Positions 24,117 through 33,540 of a stretch of 35,063 bases of DNA are shown piece by piece. The notes beneath the pieces were generated by a model, which was given only the letters and a program-made list of their open reading frames with translations, did no database searches and was not told the origin of the DNA. The position numbers and the translations under genes are program-made. Origin of the DNA: Nitrincola sp. A-D6 (GTDB taxonomy: Bacteria > Pseudomonadota > Gammaproteobacteria > Pseudomonadales > Balneatricaceae); the NCBI RefSeq assembly GCF_000764495.1, contig NZ_JRLB01000099.1:1-35063 (forward strand). Direction: 5' to 3'. How positions within the stretch are numbered: position 1 is the stretch's first letter; each line of letters begins with the position of its first letter.

Positions 24117-25750
24117 TGGAAAGGGAGCAGTCTGTATTAATACGCAAAGAGCCTTGTCCTGAATGTGGGTCGAGAGACAATCTTGCACGGTATTCAGACG
24201 GACACGCTTACTGTTTTTCTTCAGGGTGTGAATATTATGAGCCTGCTGACGGTGAGGTAAAACAAGCTTCAAGAAAGGTGGTAAAGATGGATTTAATTCA
24301 TGGCGAGGTGAAGCCCTTAAAGGCGCGTGGCATTAATGCTGACACCTGTGCTTTATACGGCTACAAGGTGGGTCGTTACAAGGGTGAGCTGGTACACCTT
24401 GCACCACTATCATTACCGGATGGTTCCATAGTGGCCCAGCAGGTACGCACCAAAGATAAAGACTTTCCTATTATCGGTGACTTCAGCAAGAAGCCTTTCT
24501 TTGGGATGAACCTCGTTTCCAGGGGAATGAAGGTCGTAGTTACTGAAGGCCACTTGGATGCTATGTCAGTGTCTCAGGTTCAAGGTAACAAGTACCCTGC
24601 ATTATCTGTCCCTAACGGTGCTGATGGTGCTAAGAAAGCGTTCAGCCAACACATGGAATACTTCAGCCAGTTCGATGAAGTCATTCTGATGTTTGATAAT
24701 GATGAGGCCGGCCAGAAGGCTATCGCTGAATGCGCTCCACTCTTCCCAGTAGGGAAATGTCGTATCGCTACCATCCAAGGGTTCAAAGACGCAAATCAGG
24801 CTTTGATGGAGGATGCTTCAGACGAAATCATAAAGGCTATATGGGGAGCTAAACCCTATAAGCCACATGGCATTGTCTCAGGTGTTGACGTACTGGAAAA
24901 AGGCGATGTGGCAATTGAATGGGGTCTTTCTTATCCATACCCCTTCCTGACTGCTGCAACCTACGGAATTAGACCGCATGAAATGATTGCGATTGGCTCC
25001 GGCACTGGTTGTGGTAAGACGGATGTGCTGAAGGAAATCATGGCTCACTTGATTGTTGAACATGACCAGAAAGTTCTAGCCTTCCTCTTGGAAGAGCCGA
25101 ACCAGACCTTAACGATGGACACCATAGCAGGGAAGGTAGACAGCAAGCTTTACCATGTTCCTGACGCTAAATACTGTCCTGATAAGAAATGGCAAACAAA
25201 GCAGCGGATAGCTGAAAATCTCTTCATGTACGATGTAGGGAATGGGCTTGATACTGATGACCTGCTAAGCCTTATCCGGTATGCAGTCGTAGCTCTCGGT
25301 GTACGCCACGTATTCTTAGACCACATAACTTACATTATGGATATGGTAGGGGAGCGTGAGCAGCTTTCTACACTCAAGAAGCTTATGCGGGGTCTTAATG
25401 ACCTGAACAAAGAGCTGCCTTTCACCTTGTTCTATGTGTCTCACCTTCGTAAGTCAGATGGGCCAAGCCATGAAGAAGGTGGCCGTGTATCCCTTGATGA
25501 CTTCGCTGGTGGTAAGGCAAATGTGCAGTATGCGAACTTCGTATTAGCATTGGAGCGTGACCAGCAGGCTGAGAACGATGTTGAGAAGAACCTGACCATA
25601 CTTCGGATACTGAAAGACCGTTACACCGGCCATAGTACCGGCCAGACCACAAACCTTGTTTATAACCCTAAGACGGGCCGTAAGACAGAACAAGAGCCTT
25701 TTGAAGAAAGTATGTCTCCTATTCCAGAAGAAGACGATAACCCTTTTTAA
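24116..25750 (+). CDS. Bifunctional primase/helicase (T7 gp4-like)
   Basis: The 544-residue protein makes primers and unwinds the fork. Zinc finger: Cys14, Cys17, Cys33, Cys38. TOPRIM primase: VVVTEGHLDAMS and VILMFDNDEAGQKA. Helicase: Walker A GSGTGCGKT near residue 295, then FLLEEP, HVFLDHITYI (Walker B) and FYVSHLRK. The layout and length match T7 gp4 (566). An internal ATG at 24287 (Met58), with AAAGGTGG five bases before it, would give a form without zinc finger, as gp4B in T7. Confidence 0.97.
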   Translation: MEREQSVLIRKEPCPECGSRDNLARYSDGHAYCFSSGCEYYEPADGEVKQASRKVVKMDLIHGEVKPLKARGINADTCALYGYKVGRYKGELVHLAPLSLPDGSIVAQQVRTKDKDFPIIGDFSKKPFFGMNLVSRGMKVVVTEGHLDAMSVSQVQGNKYPALSVPNGADGAKKAFSQHMEYFSQFDEVILMFDNDEAGQKAIAECAPLFPVGKCRIATIQGFKDANQALMEDASDEIIKAIWGAKPYKPHGIVSGVDVLEKGDVAIEWGLSYPYPFLTAATYGIRPHEMIAIGSGTGCGKTDVLKEIMAHLIVEHDQKVLAFLLEEPNQTLTMDTIAGKVDSKLYHVPDAKYCPDKKWQTKQRIAENLFMYDVGNGLDTDDLLSLIRYAVVALGVRHVFLDHITYIMDMVGEREQLSTLKKLMRGLNDLNKELPFTLFYVSHLRKSDGPSHEEGGRVSLDDFAGGKANVQYANFVLALERDQQAENDVEKNLTILRILKDRYTGHSTGQTTNLVYNPKTGRKTEQEPFEESMSPIPEEDDNPF

Positions 25751-25777
25751 CTTAAAGAACCACAAGTGAGCCTAAAT

Positions 25778-26026
25778 ATGAACCAGTTCAAATCTCTTAC
25801 ACGTTTGTTCCGTTCACGCCAAGTAGACCAGCTTCAATCTGAAGTCGTCACTCTACAGGCTGAACTGGCTTTGGTTAAGCAACAGATGCGCCAGTGCCAG
25901 ACACGCTTAGACCGTCAATCAGCAGGGGTAGAGGAAGTCATTGAGCATATCGCTGAAGCGGTGGGCCAGCGTGAAGCTGATGGGATTGGTTCATACATTC
26001 GCCAAAGGATGCAAGGCTTACTTTAA
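25778..26026 (+). CDS. Small coiled-coil phage protein
   Basis: The 82-residue product is nearly all helix, with heptads from QVDQLQSEVVTLQAEL through VKQQMRQCQTRLDRQ, suggesting a coiled coil. Function unknown. I use the ATG at 25778, with AAGTGAG before it; a GTG at 25766 would add four residues. It lies between primase/helicase and DNA polymerase and ends ten bases before the latter. Confidence 0.65.
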   Translation: MNQFKSLTRLFRSRQVDQLQSEVVTLQAELALVKQQMRQCQTRLDRQSAGVEEVIEHIAEAVGQREADGIGSYIRQRMQGLL

Positions 26027-26035
26027 GGAGGCGTA

Positions 26036-27879
26036 TTGCGCTTAGCTTATGATATTGAAACAGACGGTCTATACGATGATGTAACGAAAATTCACTGCAT
26101 AGTGGCTATTGATGTTGATACTGACAAGGTATTCAAGTTCAGGCCACATGAGATTCAGAATGGCTTAAAGCTCTTATCTCAAGCTGATGAGTTAATCGGA
26201 CATAACATCATTAAGTATGATGACCCTGTAATCCGCAAACTATACCCCTCATACAATCCTACTGCTTACCACCACGACACTCTAGTTTACACAAGGCTTA
26301 TATGGTCAAACATAAAAGACCTGGATGTTAAACAGATTGCTAAGTACCGAGCTTCTAAAGGGGCTTCAGGCTACCACCTAAACTCTTTGGTTCACACTCG
26401 CTGAAAGCTTGGGGCTACCGCTTAGGTAACTACAAGGGCGATTACGGTGAACAGGAAGATGCGTGGTCTACCTTCTCTGAAGAAATGCTGGACTACTGCG
26501 AACAGGATGTGTGGGTAACATACAGTCTCTGGAAGCGTATCGAAGCGAAGCAGTACCCTGACACAGCTCTACGACTTGAAACAAGGGCTGCATGGCTACT
26601 CGCTAAGATGGAGCGAAACGGCTTTGTCTTTGACGAGAAGAAAGCAGTTACCCTCTACAGTAAGCTTGCAGCCAGGCGTAACAGTATCAAGACCCAGCTC
26701 ATAGATACCTTCGGGTCATGGGCCGTATCTTCAGACGTTGTTAGGCCGAAACGCTCAGTCTGCTACAAAGACCCCCTGAGAGCTGACCGGACGATAGATG
26801 CACCCTTCACACCTGTAACCTTCGTTGAGTTTAACCCTGCAAGCAGACAGCACGTAGCTAAGGTTCTTTTAGAGCGTGGCTGGAAGCCTACAGAGTTTAC
26901 TGACAACGGACAGCCAAAGGTCGATGAGACAACACTATCGACTATCACAGCGATACCAGAAGCAGAGATTCTAAAAGAGTATTTCATGCTTCAGAAGCGT
27001 ATCGGCCAGTTAGCTGAGGGCGACCAAGGCTGGCTTAGGCAGGTAAAGCGTGATGGACGGATACACGGCTCAATCAATCCTAACGGTGCTGTAACAGGGC
27101 GAGCTACACACAGCTTTCCTAACATTGGCCAGGTGCCTTCCTGTGGCGCACCCTTCGGGCGTGAGTGTCGAGAGCTATTCACAGTCCCTAGAGGCTGGCT
27201 TCTCATGGGTACGGATATGTCCGGCCTTGAGCTGCGCTGTCTCGGTCACTTTATGGCTAAGTGGGATGGTGGGGCTTACATTCAGGAAATCCTCAATGGT
27301 GACATTCACACAGCTAATCAAATGGCTGCTGGACTCCTTGAGCGTAGCCAAGCCAAGACCTTCATCTATGCCTTCCTTTATGGGGCTGGTGACGAAAAGA
27401 TAGGTGATATTGTTGATGCACTGCTTGAGCCTGATGAGAAGGCAAAGGTAGGTAAAAGCCTCAAGAATAAATTCCTGAAGAACACTCCGGCACTCAAGAA
27501 GCTTCGGGATGCTGTTCAATTAGCGGCTAAACGTGGGTGGCTTCGTGGTCTTGATGGGCGACAAGTCTTTGTCCGTTCTGCACACGCTGCACTGAACACC
27601 TTACTGCAAAGTGCCGGTGCCATTATCTGCAAACTGTGGATTGTTGAGTTTGAACGCTTGGCTCAGGAAGCAGGCTTTAAACACGGCTGGGACGGTGACT
27701 ATGCCTTATGTGCATGGGTACATGATGAAATGCAGGTTGCTTGCCGTAACCAAGAAATTGCAGACCAATTAGGTGCTATCGCTAAACAGGCTGCTGCACT
27801 GGTCGGTGATACCTTCTGCTTCAAGTGTCCTCTGGACTCCGAACATGGTGTTGGAGCTTCTTGGGCTGACACGCATTAA
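26036..27879 (+). CDS. T7-like family A DNA polymerase with 3'-5' exonuclease, one frameshift
   Basis: The protein starts at TTG 26036 behind TAAGGAGG. The exonuclease part has YDIETDGL (DxE motif), IGHNIIKYDD and DYCEQDVWVTYSLW. The polymerase part has GRATHSFPNIGQVP, GTDMSGLELRCL (motif A), KTFIYAFLYGAG (motif B) and WVHDEMQV (motif C). The reading breaks at 26389-26390: adding one G there turns a stop into LGSHSLKAWGYRLG, which matches T7 FGSHALEAWGYRLG. With that base the enzyme has about 614 residues. T7 gp5 has 704. The break is probably a sequencing error because the gene is essential for such phages; a truly split gene would be the alternative. Confidence 0.93.
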
Positions 27880-27895
27880 TTACCACACACTTATG
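27878..27895 (+). promoter_or_regulatory. Phage RNA polymerase promoter 7
   Basis: Exact 17-base consensus overlapping the stop codon of the DNA polymerase gene, start at G 27895. The transcript begins GACAAATCAAATCAAAT as from promoter 4. It drives the nucleotide-metabolism block. Confidence 0.85.
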
Positions 27896-27920
27896 ACAAA
27901 TCAAATCAAATGAGGACTCT

Positions 27921-28145
27921 ATGCCTAAGTACGTAATCTATGGGACTACAAGCTGTCCGGCTTGTACCGATGCTAAAAACTTACTGGATGCACGAATGCT
28001 TCCATACACCTTTCACAATATCCAAGAAGATGAAGCAGCCTTCGATACGTACTTGAGCTTTAAGAAGCGTTCAGTACCTCAAATAACCTTTCAAGGTGAG
28101 CTGATTGGTGGCTTCACAGACCTCAAGGAGAAACTAAATGGGTAA
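27921..28145 (+). CDS. Glutaredoxin
   Basis: The 74-residue product has the redox CPAC motif (YGTTSCPACTDAKNLL), cis-Pro in RSVPQITF and GGFTDL. It is a typical small phage glutaredoxin, likely the electron donor to the ribonucleotide reductase encoded downstream. First gene after promoter 7. It overlaps the next gene by eight bases. Confidence 0.92.
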   Translation: MPKYVIYGTTSCPACTDAKNLLDARMLPYTFHNIQEDEAAFDTYLSFKKRSVPQITFQGELIGGFTDLKEKLNG

Positions 28146-28320
28146 ATTATGGTTCCGCACAAAGGCAGTATTCCTACTTATCACATGGCCTGTACTGATT
28201 TATGTACTTGCGGCTGTGGAAATGTGTCGTGAAGTAGCTTCTGAAATCCGTTCTGAAGGCGGTATCTCTGGTATCTACCGTAAGTGCTGGTTCATGGTTA
28301 AGCGAGGTGAATACGCATGA
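28138..28320 (+). CDS. Small single-helix membrane protein
   Basis: The 60-residue product has one membrane segment (AVFLLITWPVLIYVLAAVEM) after a short basic start, and a polar C-terminal half. Function unknown. It overlaps the genes on both sides by 4-8 bases, which supports that it is translated. Confidence 0.65.
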   Translation: MGKLWFRTKAVFLLITWPVLIYVLAAVEMCREVASEIRSEGGISGIYRKCWFMVKRGEYA

Positions 28321-28550
28321 GACTGATTACTGAAGTGGGTATTCAAGACAAGATTATCAAGGCGCTCCAAGAGGCCAAGGTAAGGAACCTGAAGGTAAAA
28401 GAAATTGTACTTTCCCGTGATGAGTGGGATGAGCTACGTAACGTAGGCTCCAGACAGCTTGTAGCTAAAGCACACTTTGCTCCCCCTTTAGGTTCTGTAG
28501 GTATCTGGAACGGCTATCCCATAACCCTTGAAGAAGATTTGGAATATTAA
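28317..28550 (+). CDS. Unrecognised 77-residue phage protein
   Basis: The protein is soluble, with basic N-terminal helices (ALQEAKVRNLKVKEIVL) and a C-terminal part APPLGSVGIWNGYPITL that reads like a small beta domain. It starts at an ATGA overlap and ends directly before the next ATG. Not recognised. Confidence 0.65.
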   Translation: MRLITEVGIQDKIIKALQEAKVRNLKVKEIVLSRDEWDELRNVGSRQLVAKAHFAPPLGSVGIWNGYPITLEEDLEY

Positions 28551-28703
28551 ATGAAAGCTCTATTTGTAAGTATCTGGTTACTGTTTGTTGGGTTAATTGG
28601 CTATGGCTGGGTAACGAACATTATCAAACTGGTAGGTGCTGATGCTATTACTGGTTTAGAGGTGGCGCGTATCGCTGGAATTCTTATTACCCTTTGGGCG
28701 TAG
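28551..28703 (+). CDS. 50-residue membrane protein
   Basis: A short frame with ATG directly after the preceding stop and TAG at 28701. Two hydrophobic stretches (LFVSIWLLFVGLIGYGW and VARIAGILITLWA) suggest two short membrane helices. Function unknown. It could be a holin-like or regulatory peptide, but no motif shows it. Confidence 0.5.
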   Translation: MKALFVSIWLLFVGLIGYGWVTNIIKLVGADAITGLEVARIAGILITLWA

Positions 28704-28720
28704 TGTTGGGGTATCTATAA

Positions 28721-29440
28721 GTGAAAGCTGAATATGTAGACCACATGGGTTCTGACCTCTCTGTGGTGAATGCTGCGCGGGTGTCCTTTGATAAGGTGTC
28801 TATGTGGGGCAACACTGAAGCTATCGCTGAAGCTGAGCGCCTGAATAGTCTCTTTATGGAGCAGCGTGAGATTCCTGAACCTGAACTTATGGACAAGGAT
28901 AAAAGCTTGATTGCTTTCCTTGCTAAGCACGACCACTGGACACCTTTCGGACACACTGCACTCACATTACGAATGGCTGCACCTATCCCGATCCGTACCC
29001 AATGCTTCAAGCATAAAGTTGGTTTCGTGGAGAATGAAGAAAGCCGCCGGTATATCTCAAGCCTTCCTGAAATCTTCTTCCCTGATTGGCGTCAGTCTAC
29101 TTCAGATAAGAAGCAGGGTAGTGGTGGCCTGGTTGATGACCGGACAGAAGAGATAGCTACAGAGATTTATGCTATTTCGACTCAGGTGGCTATTGACGCA
29201 TACGAAGACCTTCTGGCTCATGGTATCTGTGAAGAGCAGGCTAGATTTGCTTTGCCTCAAGGGGCTGTAGTGAATTGGATTTGGACTGGCAACCTAATGA
29301 GCTTTGCAAACTTCTACAACAAACGAGCCGCTAAAGACGCTCAAGGTGAGATTCAAGAACTGGCAAAAGCGGTGGGTGAAATCATCCAGCCTTTGTATCC
29401 GGTAGCTTGGGCTGCTTTGACCAGCAAGGCTCATAAGTGA
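28721..29440 (+). CDS. thyX: Flavin-dependent thymidylate synthase ThyX
   Basis: ThyX methylates dUMP to dTMP using methylene-THF and FAD. The 239 residues contain HDHWTPFGHTALTL and the signature region CFKHKVGFVENEESRRY, where the usual RHR is KHK, a variant also known in T7-like marine phages. NWIWTGNLMSFANFYNKR follows. It starts with GTG 28721, without a strong ribosome site. It supplies thymidylate for phage DNA together with the reductase genes. Confidence 0.95.
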   Translation: MKAEYVDHMGSDLSVVNAARVSFDKVSMWGNTEAIAEAERLNSLFMEQREIPEPELMDKDKSLIAFLAKHDHWTPFGHTALTLRMAAPIPIRTQCFKHKVGFVENEESRRYISSLPEIFFPDWRQSTSDKKQGSGGLVDDRTEEIATEIYAISTQVAIDAYEDLLAHGICEEQARFALPQGAVVNWIWTGNLMSFANFYNKRAAKDAQGEIQELAKAVGEIIQPLYPVAWAALTSKAHK

Positions 29441-29447
29441 GACTAAA

Positions 29448-29678
29448 ATGAACGATACCTTACTAAGTGTAATCGCTGTAGTTGTCTTTGCTTTTGTTAT
29501 TTACAAATTCATTAAAGGCAGCAAAAAGAAAACTGAAATAACTGAAGGCCCAATACCTGAATACCCTGAACACATTATTAAAGCTTGGCAACAAACAGGC
29601 GCAAGTAATGTCATGAGTTTGCCGGTATATGCAGCGCGTTATTACACCTTTAAAGATAACCACTCTAAAACTAAATAA
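29448..29678 (+). CDS. Small membrane-anchored phage protein
   Basis: The 76-residue product has one N-terminal helix (LLSVIAVVVFAFVIYKFI) followed by a basic stretch (KGSKKKTE) and a soluble tail. The charge pattern suggests the tail is cytoplasmic. Not recognised. It starts seven bases after thyX and ends ten bases before the exonuclease gene. Confidence 0.65.
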   Translation: MNDTLLSVIAVVVFAFVIYKFIKGSKKKTEITEGPIPEYPEHIIKAWQQTGASNVMSLPVYAARYYTFKDNHSKTK

Positions 29679-29687
29679 GGCAATAAT

Positions 29688-30533
29688 ATGAGCCAGAAAA
29701 CAGTTCTTCTAATTGATGGTGATATTGTCGCCTACCAAGCCGCCTGTATTTCAGAGGTAGAGATTGAATGGAGTAATGGAGTTTGGACACTGCATTCTGT
29801 ATTTGACGAAGCTAAGTATCATGTTATCCGATACATTAATTCTGTCCTGATTAAACTGGGCCTGGATGCGAAAGACACTGTAATCATTAACACGTTGACT
29901 GGCTCTCAAAACTGGCGCAAGGATGTTCTGGATACCTATAAAGGCAATCGGAAAGGTGTCCGTAAACCATTGGCTTTGAGAGAGCTTAAAGAGTGGATGA
30001 CAGCTCAATTTGAGACTCACACAATCCAAGCTCTCGAAGCTGATGATGTTATGGGGATGCTTGCTACAAACCCTGAGTTTTACCCTGAGTGTAAGAAGAT
30101 AATCGTCTCCGAGGATAAAGACCTACAGACGATACCTACCTACTTGTTCAATCCTGCTAAAGACACCAAACCCCGCCATATTACTGAAGAAATGGCAGAC
30201 CACTATCATCTATGTCAAGCCCTTGCTGGCGACACTACGGATGGTTATGGAGGCTGTCCCTCAATCGGTATGGATACAGCAGACACCATTCTTAGAGAGC
30301 TTCAAGGCTGGGAACAGTATGAGCATACATTCAAGTCTGGTGCCAGGAAAGGGCTTACCGAAATGCGGTGGAGCAAGGTCGAAGTCAGTACACCTTGGGA
30401 AGCTGTAGTACATGCCTTTGCTAAGCAAGGGTTAAGTGAAGAGGAAGCTCTACGACAAGCGCGTGTAGCTCGAATACTCCGACATTCAGATTTTGATTAT
30501 GCAAACAATAAGGTAATTCTATGGCAACCGTAA
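29688..30533 (+). CDS. 5'-3' exonuclease (T7 gp6-like, FEN family)
   Basis: The 281-residue protein has the FEN-type acidic pattern: LLIDGDIVAYQA at the N-terminus, YKGNRKGVRKPL, ALEADDVMGMLA and KIIVSEDKDLQTIP, then LAGDTTDGYGGCPSIG for the helix-hairpin-helix region. It degrades host DNA and removes RNA primers. It overlaps the start of the DUF3310 gene by 13 bases. Confidence 0.93.
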   Translation: MSQKTVLLIDGDIVAYQAACISEVEIEWSNGVWTLHSVFDEAKYHVIRYINSVLIKLGLDAKDTVIINTLTGSQNWRKDVLDTYKGNRKGVRKPLALRELKEWMTAQFETHTIQALEADDVMGMLATNPEFYPECKKIIVSEDKDLQTIPTYLFNPAKDTKPRHITEEMADHYHLCQALAGDTTDGYGGCPSIGMDTADTILRELQGWEQYEHTFKSGARKGLTEMRWSKVEVSTPWEAVVHAFAKQGLSEEEALRQARVARILRHSDFDYANNKVILWQP

Positions 30534-30915
30534 AAGCTGCTGATATTCAAGTGGGGGAAACCACTATAAACATTTCCGTGTTCAACCGGCAGAGTTCTGT
30601 ATTGTAAATAACCTCAATGGTGGTGTTTATAATGTCCTCAAATACGTTATGCGTAAAAAGGAAAACCGGCTGGAAGACCTCGCTAAAGCAGGGCATATAC
30701 TTCAACTTCTGTTGCAGTTTAAACATAGGGTTATACATGAGTTTGATATGATAATTCCTGTGAACGCCTTCCTTTATATGAATGACCTAACAGGTAATGT
30801 CGCTGAGATTATTACTGAAACTTGCCGTGGTCGTTATAACGAGGCTATTTACTTACTGAAACTCGAAGCTGAGAAAGAAGCACACACTGGTGACAGCACT
30901 GAGGAACACTTTTGA
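30521..30915 (+). CDS. DUF3310-type phage protein, one frameshift
   Basis: From ATG 30521 the reading is MATVKAADIQVGE and soon stops. Adding one G to the run at 30553-30557 gives VGGNHYKHFRVQPAEFC, then NNLNGGVYNVLKYVMRKK and NRLEDLAKAGHILQLLLQ. This is the standard DUF3310 pattern (GGxHYK, QPxEF, NVxKYxxRxK, DLxKAxxYL). Family members are common in T7-like phages; their biochemical role is not settled. The C-terminal half is longer than in short members. Its last codon overlaps the nrdA start. Confidence 0.85.
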
Positions 30916-32759
30916 TAAACATTAATTATAACCGTGATTCACTTTTAACTGACTTCGGTAAGCAAACCCTCAAAGACCGTTACCTACTCCCTGAAGAAAC
31001 AAGCCCACAAGAAGGGTTCGCAAGAGCTGCAACAGCTTTTTCGGATAGCCCTGAAATGGCACAGCGCATCTATGACTACGCCTCAAAATTATGGGTAGGT
31101 TTCTCTACTCCGATTCTGAGTAATGCCCCTGTTCGATTGAAAGGCTGGGAGATGCACCCTGAAAACTTCAGTAAGCAGCGTGGTATGCCGATTAGCTGTT
31201 TCCTCAATTATGTAGAAGACAGTCGTGAAGGTATTACCAGTCACTATACTGAAAATGCTTGGTTAGCTTCTATGGGTGGCGGCATTGGCGGTTCATGGTC
31301 TGATGTGCGCTCTGATGGTGCCAAAACCAAAGCAGGCTCTAAGTCCTCTGGTGTCATTCCCTTCATGGGTGTGGTTGACCGTGAAATGCTGGCCTTCTCC
31401 CAGGGCATGACCCGTCGAGGTTCTTATGCTGCCTTCCTTGATATATCTCACCCTGAGATTGTTGAGTTCATTGGTATGCGTAAGCCCACTGGTGGTGACA
31501 TTAACCGGAAGAACCTTAACCTGCATCATGGTGTGTGTATCTCTGATGAGTTCATGGAGATTATTGAAGACGCCACTACAGGTAAAGCGACAAGCACAGA
31601 CTGGCACTTAATCGACCCTAACTCTGGTGACATTGTGCAGACAGTATGTGCGCTGGAACTGTGGCAACGTTTGCTGGAAACCCGACACCAGACAGGGGAA
31701 CCTTACATAGTTTTCTCTGATACGGTGAACAATGCGCTGCCAATAGAGCAGCAGCTTAAAGGCTTGAAAGTACACCACTCGAACCTCTGTGTTGAGATAA
31801 CCCTACCAACAGATAATGACCGTACTGCTGTCTGCTGTCTGAGTAGCGTGAACCTTGAACGTTATGATGAGTGGAAGAGTGACCCACTGTTCATTAGTGA
31901 TATGGTGCGCTTCCTCGATAATGTGCTGACCTTCTTCATCCTGAATGCACCGGAGTCTATGGCTAAAGCTATCTATTCGGCAGCTCAGGAACGCTCAATA
32001 GGTTTAGGTGCAATGGGCTGGCACAGTTACCTACAATCGAAGGGAATTCCTTTTGAGTCTGTAGGTGCTGCACTCCTTAATGAACGTATCTTCAAGGGGA
32101 TACATGCAAGCGCATTGGCGGCTTCCCGTAAGCTTTCAAGTGAGCTGGGGGCTGCTCCTGATATGGGTATAGGCGGACTGCGTAACGCTCACCTTATCGC
32201 TATCGCACCTAACGCCAGTTCCAGTGTTATCTGTGGTGGGGCTTCACCTTCCATTGAACCTATAAAGGCGAATATCTTCACACACAAGACCCTCAGTGGT
32301 TCCTTCAAAGTGAAGAATAAGTACCTGGATGCCTTACTCTGGCAACACGCTGAAGCACGGAATGAGTACAAAGGTGAGCTGAGCGATAGTGAATGGGTAG
32401 CAGAGCAGTGGAAGTCCATAGGGGCTAACCGTGGTTCTGTGCAACACCTGAGCTATATCAGTGCAGAGCTTAAAGAGGTCTTCAAGACTGCCCTGGAAAT
32501 CGACCAGAACTGGGTCATTAAACATGCAGCAGAGCGTCAGCCTTATATCTGTCAGTCTCAATCACTTAACCTCTTTGTGCCTTCCAATGTCGATATAAAG
32601 CATTTCCACATGCTGCATTTAGACGCTTGGCGTAAAGGCGTTAAGACCCTGTACTACTGCCGTTCAGAAAGCCTGAAGAAAGCTGAGAATATCGGCCTTT
32701 CAATAGAGCGTACTGTGACCCCTTCGTTTGATGAGCCTGCCTGCCTTGGATGCGAATGA
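30912..32759 (+). CDS. nrdA: Class I ribonucleotide reductase large subunit
   Basis: The enzyme reduces ribonucleoside diphosphates to deoxy forms. The 615 residues begin directly with the R1 helical domain; the ATP-cone used for overall activity control is missing. Key residues: Cys96 (ISCFLN), Asn291, Cys293 and Glu295 (NLCVEITL), Cys309 (CLSSVNLE), the radical-path pair Tyr581-Tyr582 (TLYYCRS) and a C-terminal redox pair (CLGCE) that accepts electrons from glutaredoxin. It starts at TTG 30912, overlapping the preceding stop (TTGA). Confidence 0.96.
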   Translation: MININYNRDSLLTDFGKQTLKDRYLLPEETSPQEGFARAATAFSDSPEMAQRIYDYASKLWVGFSTPILSNAPVRLKGWEMHPENFSKQRGMPISCFLNYVEDSREGITSHYTENAWLASMGGGIGGSWSDVRSDGAKTKAGSKSSGVIPFMGVVDREMLAFSQGMTRRGSYAAFLDISHPEIVEFIGMRKPTGGDINRKNLNLHHGVCISDEFMEIIEDATTGKATSTDWHLIDPNSGDIVQTVCALELWQRLLETRHQTGEPYIVFSDTVNNALPIEQQLKGLKVHHSNLCVEITLPTDNDRTAVCCLSSVNLERYDEWKSDPLFISDMVRFLDNVLTFFILNAPESMAKAIYSAAQERSIGLGAMGWHSYLQSKGIPFESVGAALLNERIFKGIHASALAASRKLSSELGAAPDMGIGGLRNAHLIAIAPNASSSVICGGASPSIEPIKANIFTHKTLSGSFKVKNKYLDALLWQHAEARNEYKGELSDSEWVAEQWKSIGANRGSVQHLSYISAELKEVFKTALEIDQNWVIKHAAERQPYICQSQSLNLFVPSNVDIKHFHMLHLDAWRKGVKTLYYCRSESLKKAENIGLSIERTVTPSFDEPACLGCE

Positions 32760-33069
32760 AGCTAAGACTGTAATACAGGAATGCCAACGGTGGCTGCTCC
32801 TTGCCTCACTCTCCTACAACACTGAACCAGAACCTTTCGCAAGTGACCGTATTTACGACATGAGCGTTAGGTTTACGCAGACTATGCGTAAGCGTTATTC
32901 AGATATTTGGGATGAACATTCTATTTATCCTGAAGTGTTTGTTGAAGATGAGGCATGGATGTTTACCAGTCACCATTTCCCAATTAATGATGAAGTAAAA
33001 GGATGGTTAGATGAACAACGAAAACGCACCGAAAGCTACACCAAAAAAGCCCCGCCAACAGGGGAATGA
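32731..33069 (+). CDS. Unrecognised 112-residue phage protein
   Basis: The protein is soluble, acidic and helical; it has no known motif. The start at ATG 32731 lies inside the end of nrdA, an overlap of 29 bases. WLLLASLSYNTEPEPF and RFTQTMRKRYSDIWDEH stand out as helices. It ends inside the next gene. Likely real from the tight overlap on both sides. Confidence 0.65.
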   Translation: MSLPALDANEAKTVIQECQRWLLLASLSYNTEPEPFASDRIYDMSVRFTQTMRKRYSDIWDEHSIYPEVFVEDEAWMFTSHHFPINDEVKGWLDEQRKRTESYTKKAPPTGE

Positions 33070-33229
33070 AACCCTCACAGTTAATCTATCTATGACGGTG
33101 CCTCCTTCACCTTATACTGCGTGGAATGAGGAAGCCCTAAAAGCTTATGCTGAAGCGCGTGGTTTTGCTTATATTTCTTCAGATACCAATGAACGTAATA
33201 TTGCGAATATCAAAGGTAAGAAGGCATGA
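33011..33229 (+). CDS. Unrecognised 72-residue phage protein
   Basis: A basic, Pro/Lys-rich start (APKATPKKPRQQG) is followed by a small folded part with PSPYTAWNEEALKAYAEARGF. It overlaps the preceding gene by 59 bases and the MazG gene by four (ATGA). Function unknown. Confidence 0.55.
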   Translation: MNNENAPKATPKKPRQQGNETLTVNLSMTVPPSPYTAWNEEALKAYAEARGFAYISSDTNERNIANIKGKKA

Positions 33230-33540
33230 GTAAGTTCAGTTTTGACCTTTATGCTGAAGCAACTGATTCAACAGCTATATACAAAAACCCTTTATACCCG
33301 ATACTGGGTTTAGCAGGGGAGGCGGGTGAAGTCGCTGATAAAGTTGCTAAGCATATTCGTGGTGACGGTGAGCTGGATGTTGAAGGTTTAAAGAAAGAGC
33401 TGGGTGATGTTCTTTGGATGGTGGCGCGTATCTGCCGTGATAATAACTGGTCTATGGGTGAAGTCGCTAAAATCAATTTAGCTAAACTTGAAGACCGCAA
33501 GCAACGTAATGTATTACAAGGTTCAGGAGATAACCGATAA
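33226..33540 (+). CDS. MazG-like nucleotide pyrophosphohydrolase
   Basis: The 104-residue product has GLAGEAGEVADKV and KKELGDVLWMVARI, the two acidic helices (ExxE and ExxD) that bind magnesium in MazG-type enzymes. These cleave NTPs or ppGpp-like nucleotides to monophosphates; the substrate here is unknown. Phage copies are thought to feed the nucleotide pool or alter the starvation signal. Coupled to both neighbours. Confidence 0.9.
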   Translation: MSKFSFDLYAEATDSTAIYKNPLYPILGLAGEAGEVADKVAKHIRGDGELDVEGLKKELGDVLWMVARICRDNNWSMGEVAKINLAKLEDRKQRNVLQGSGDNR

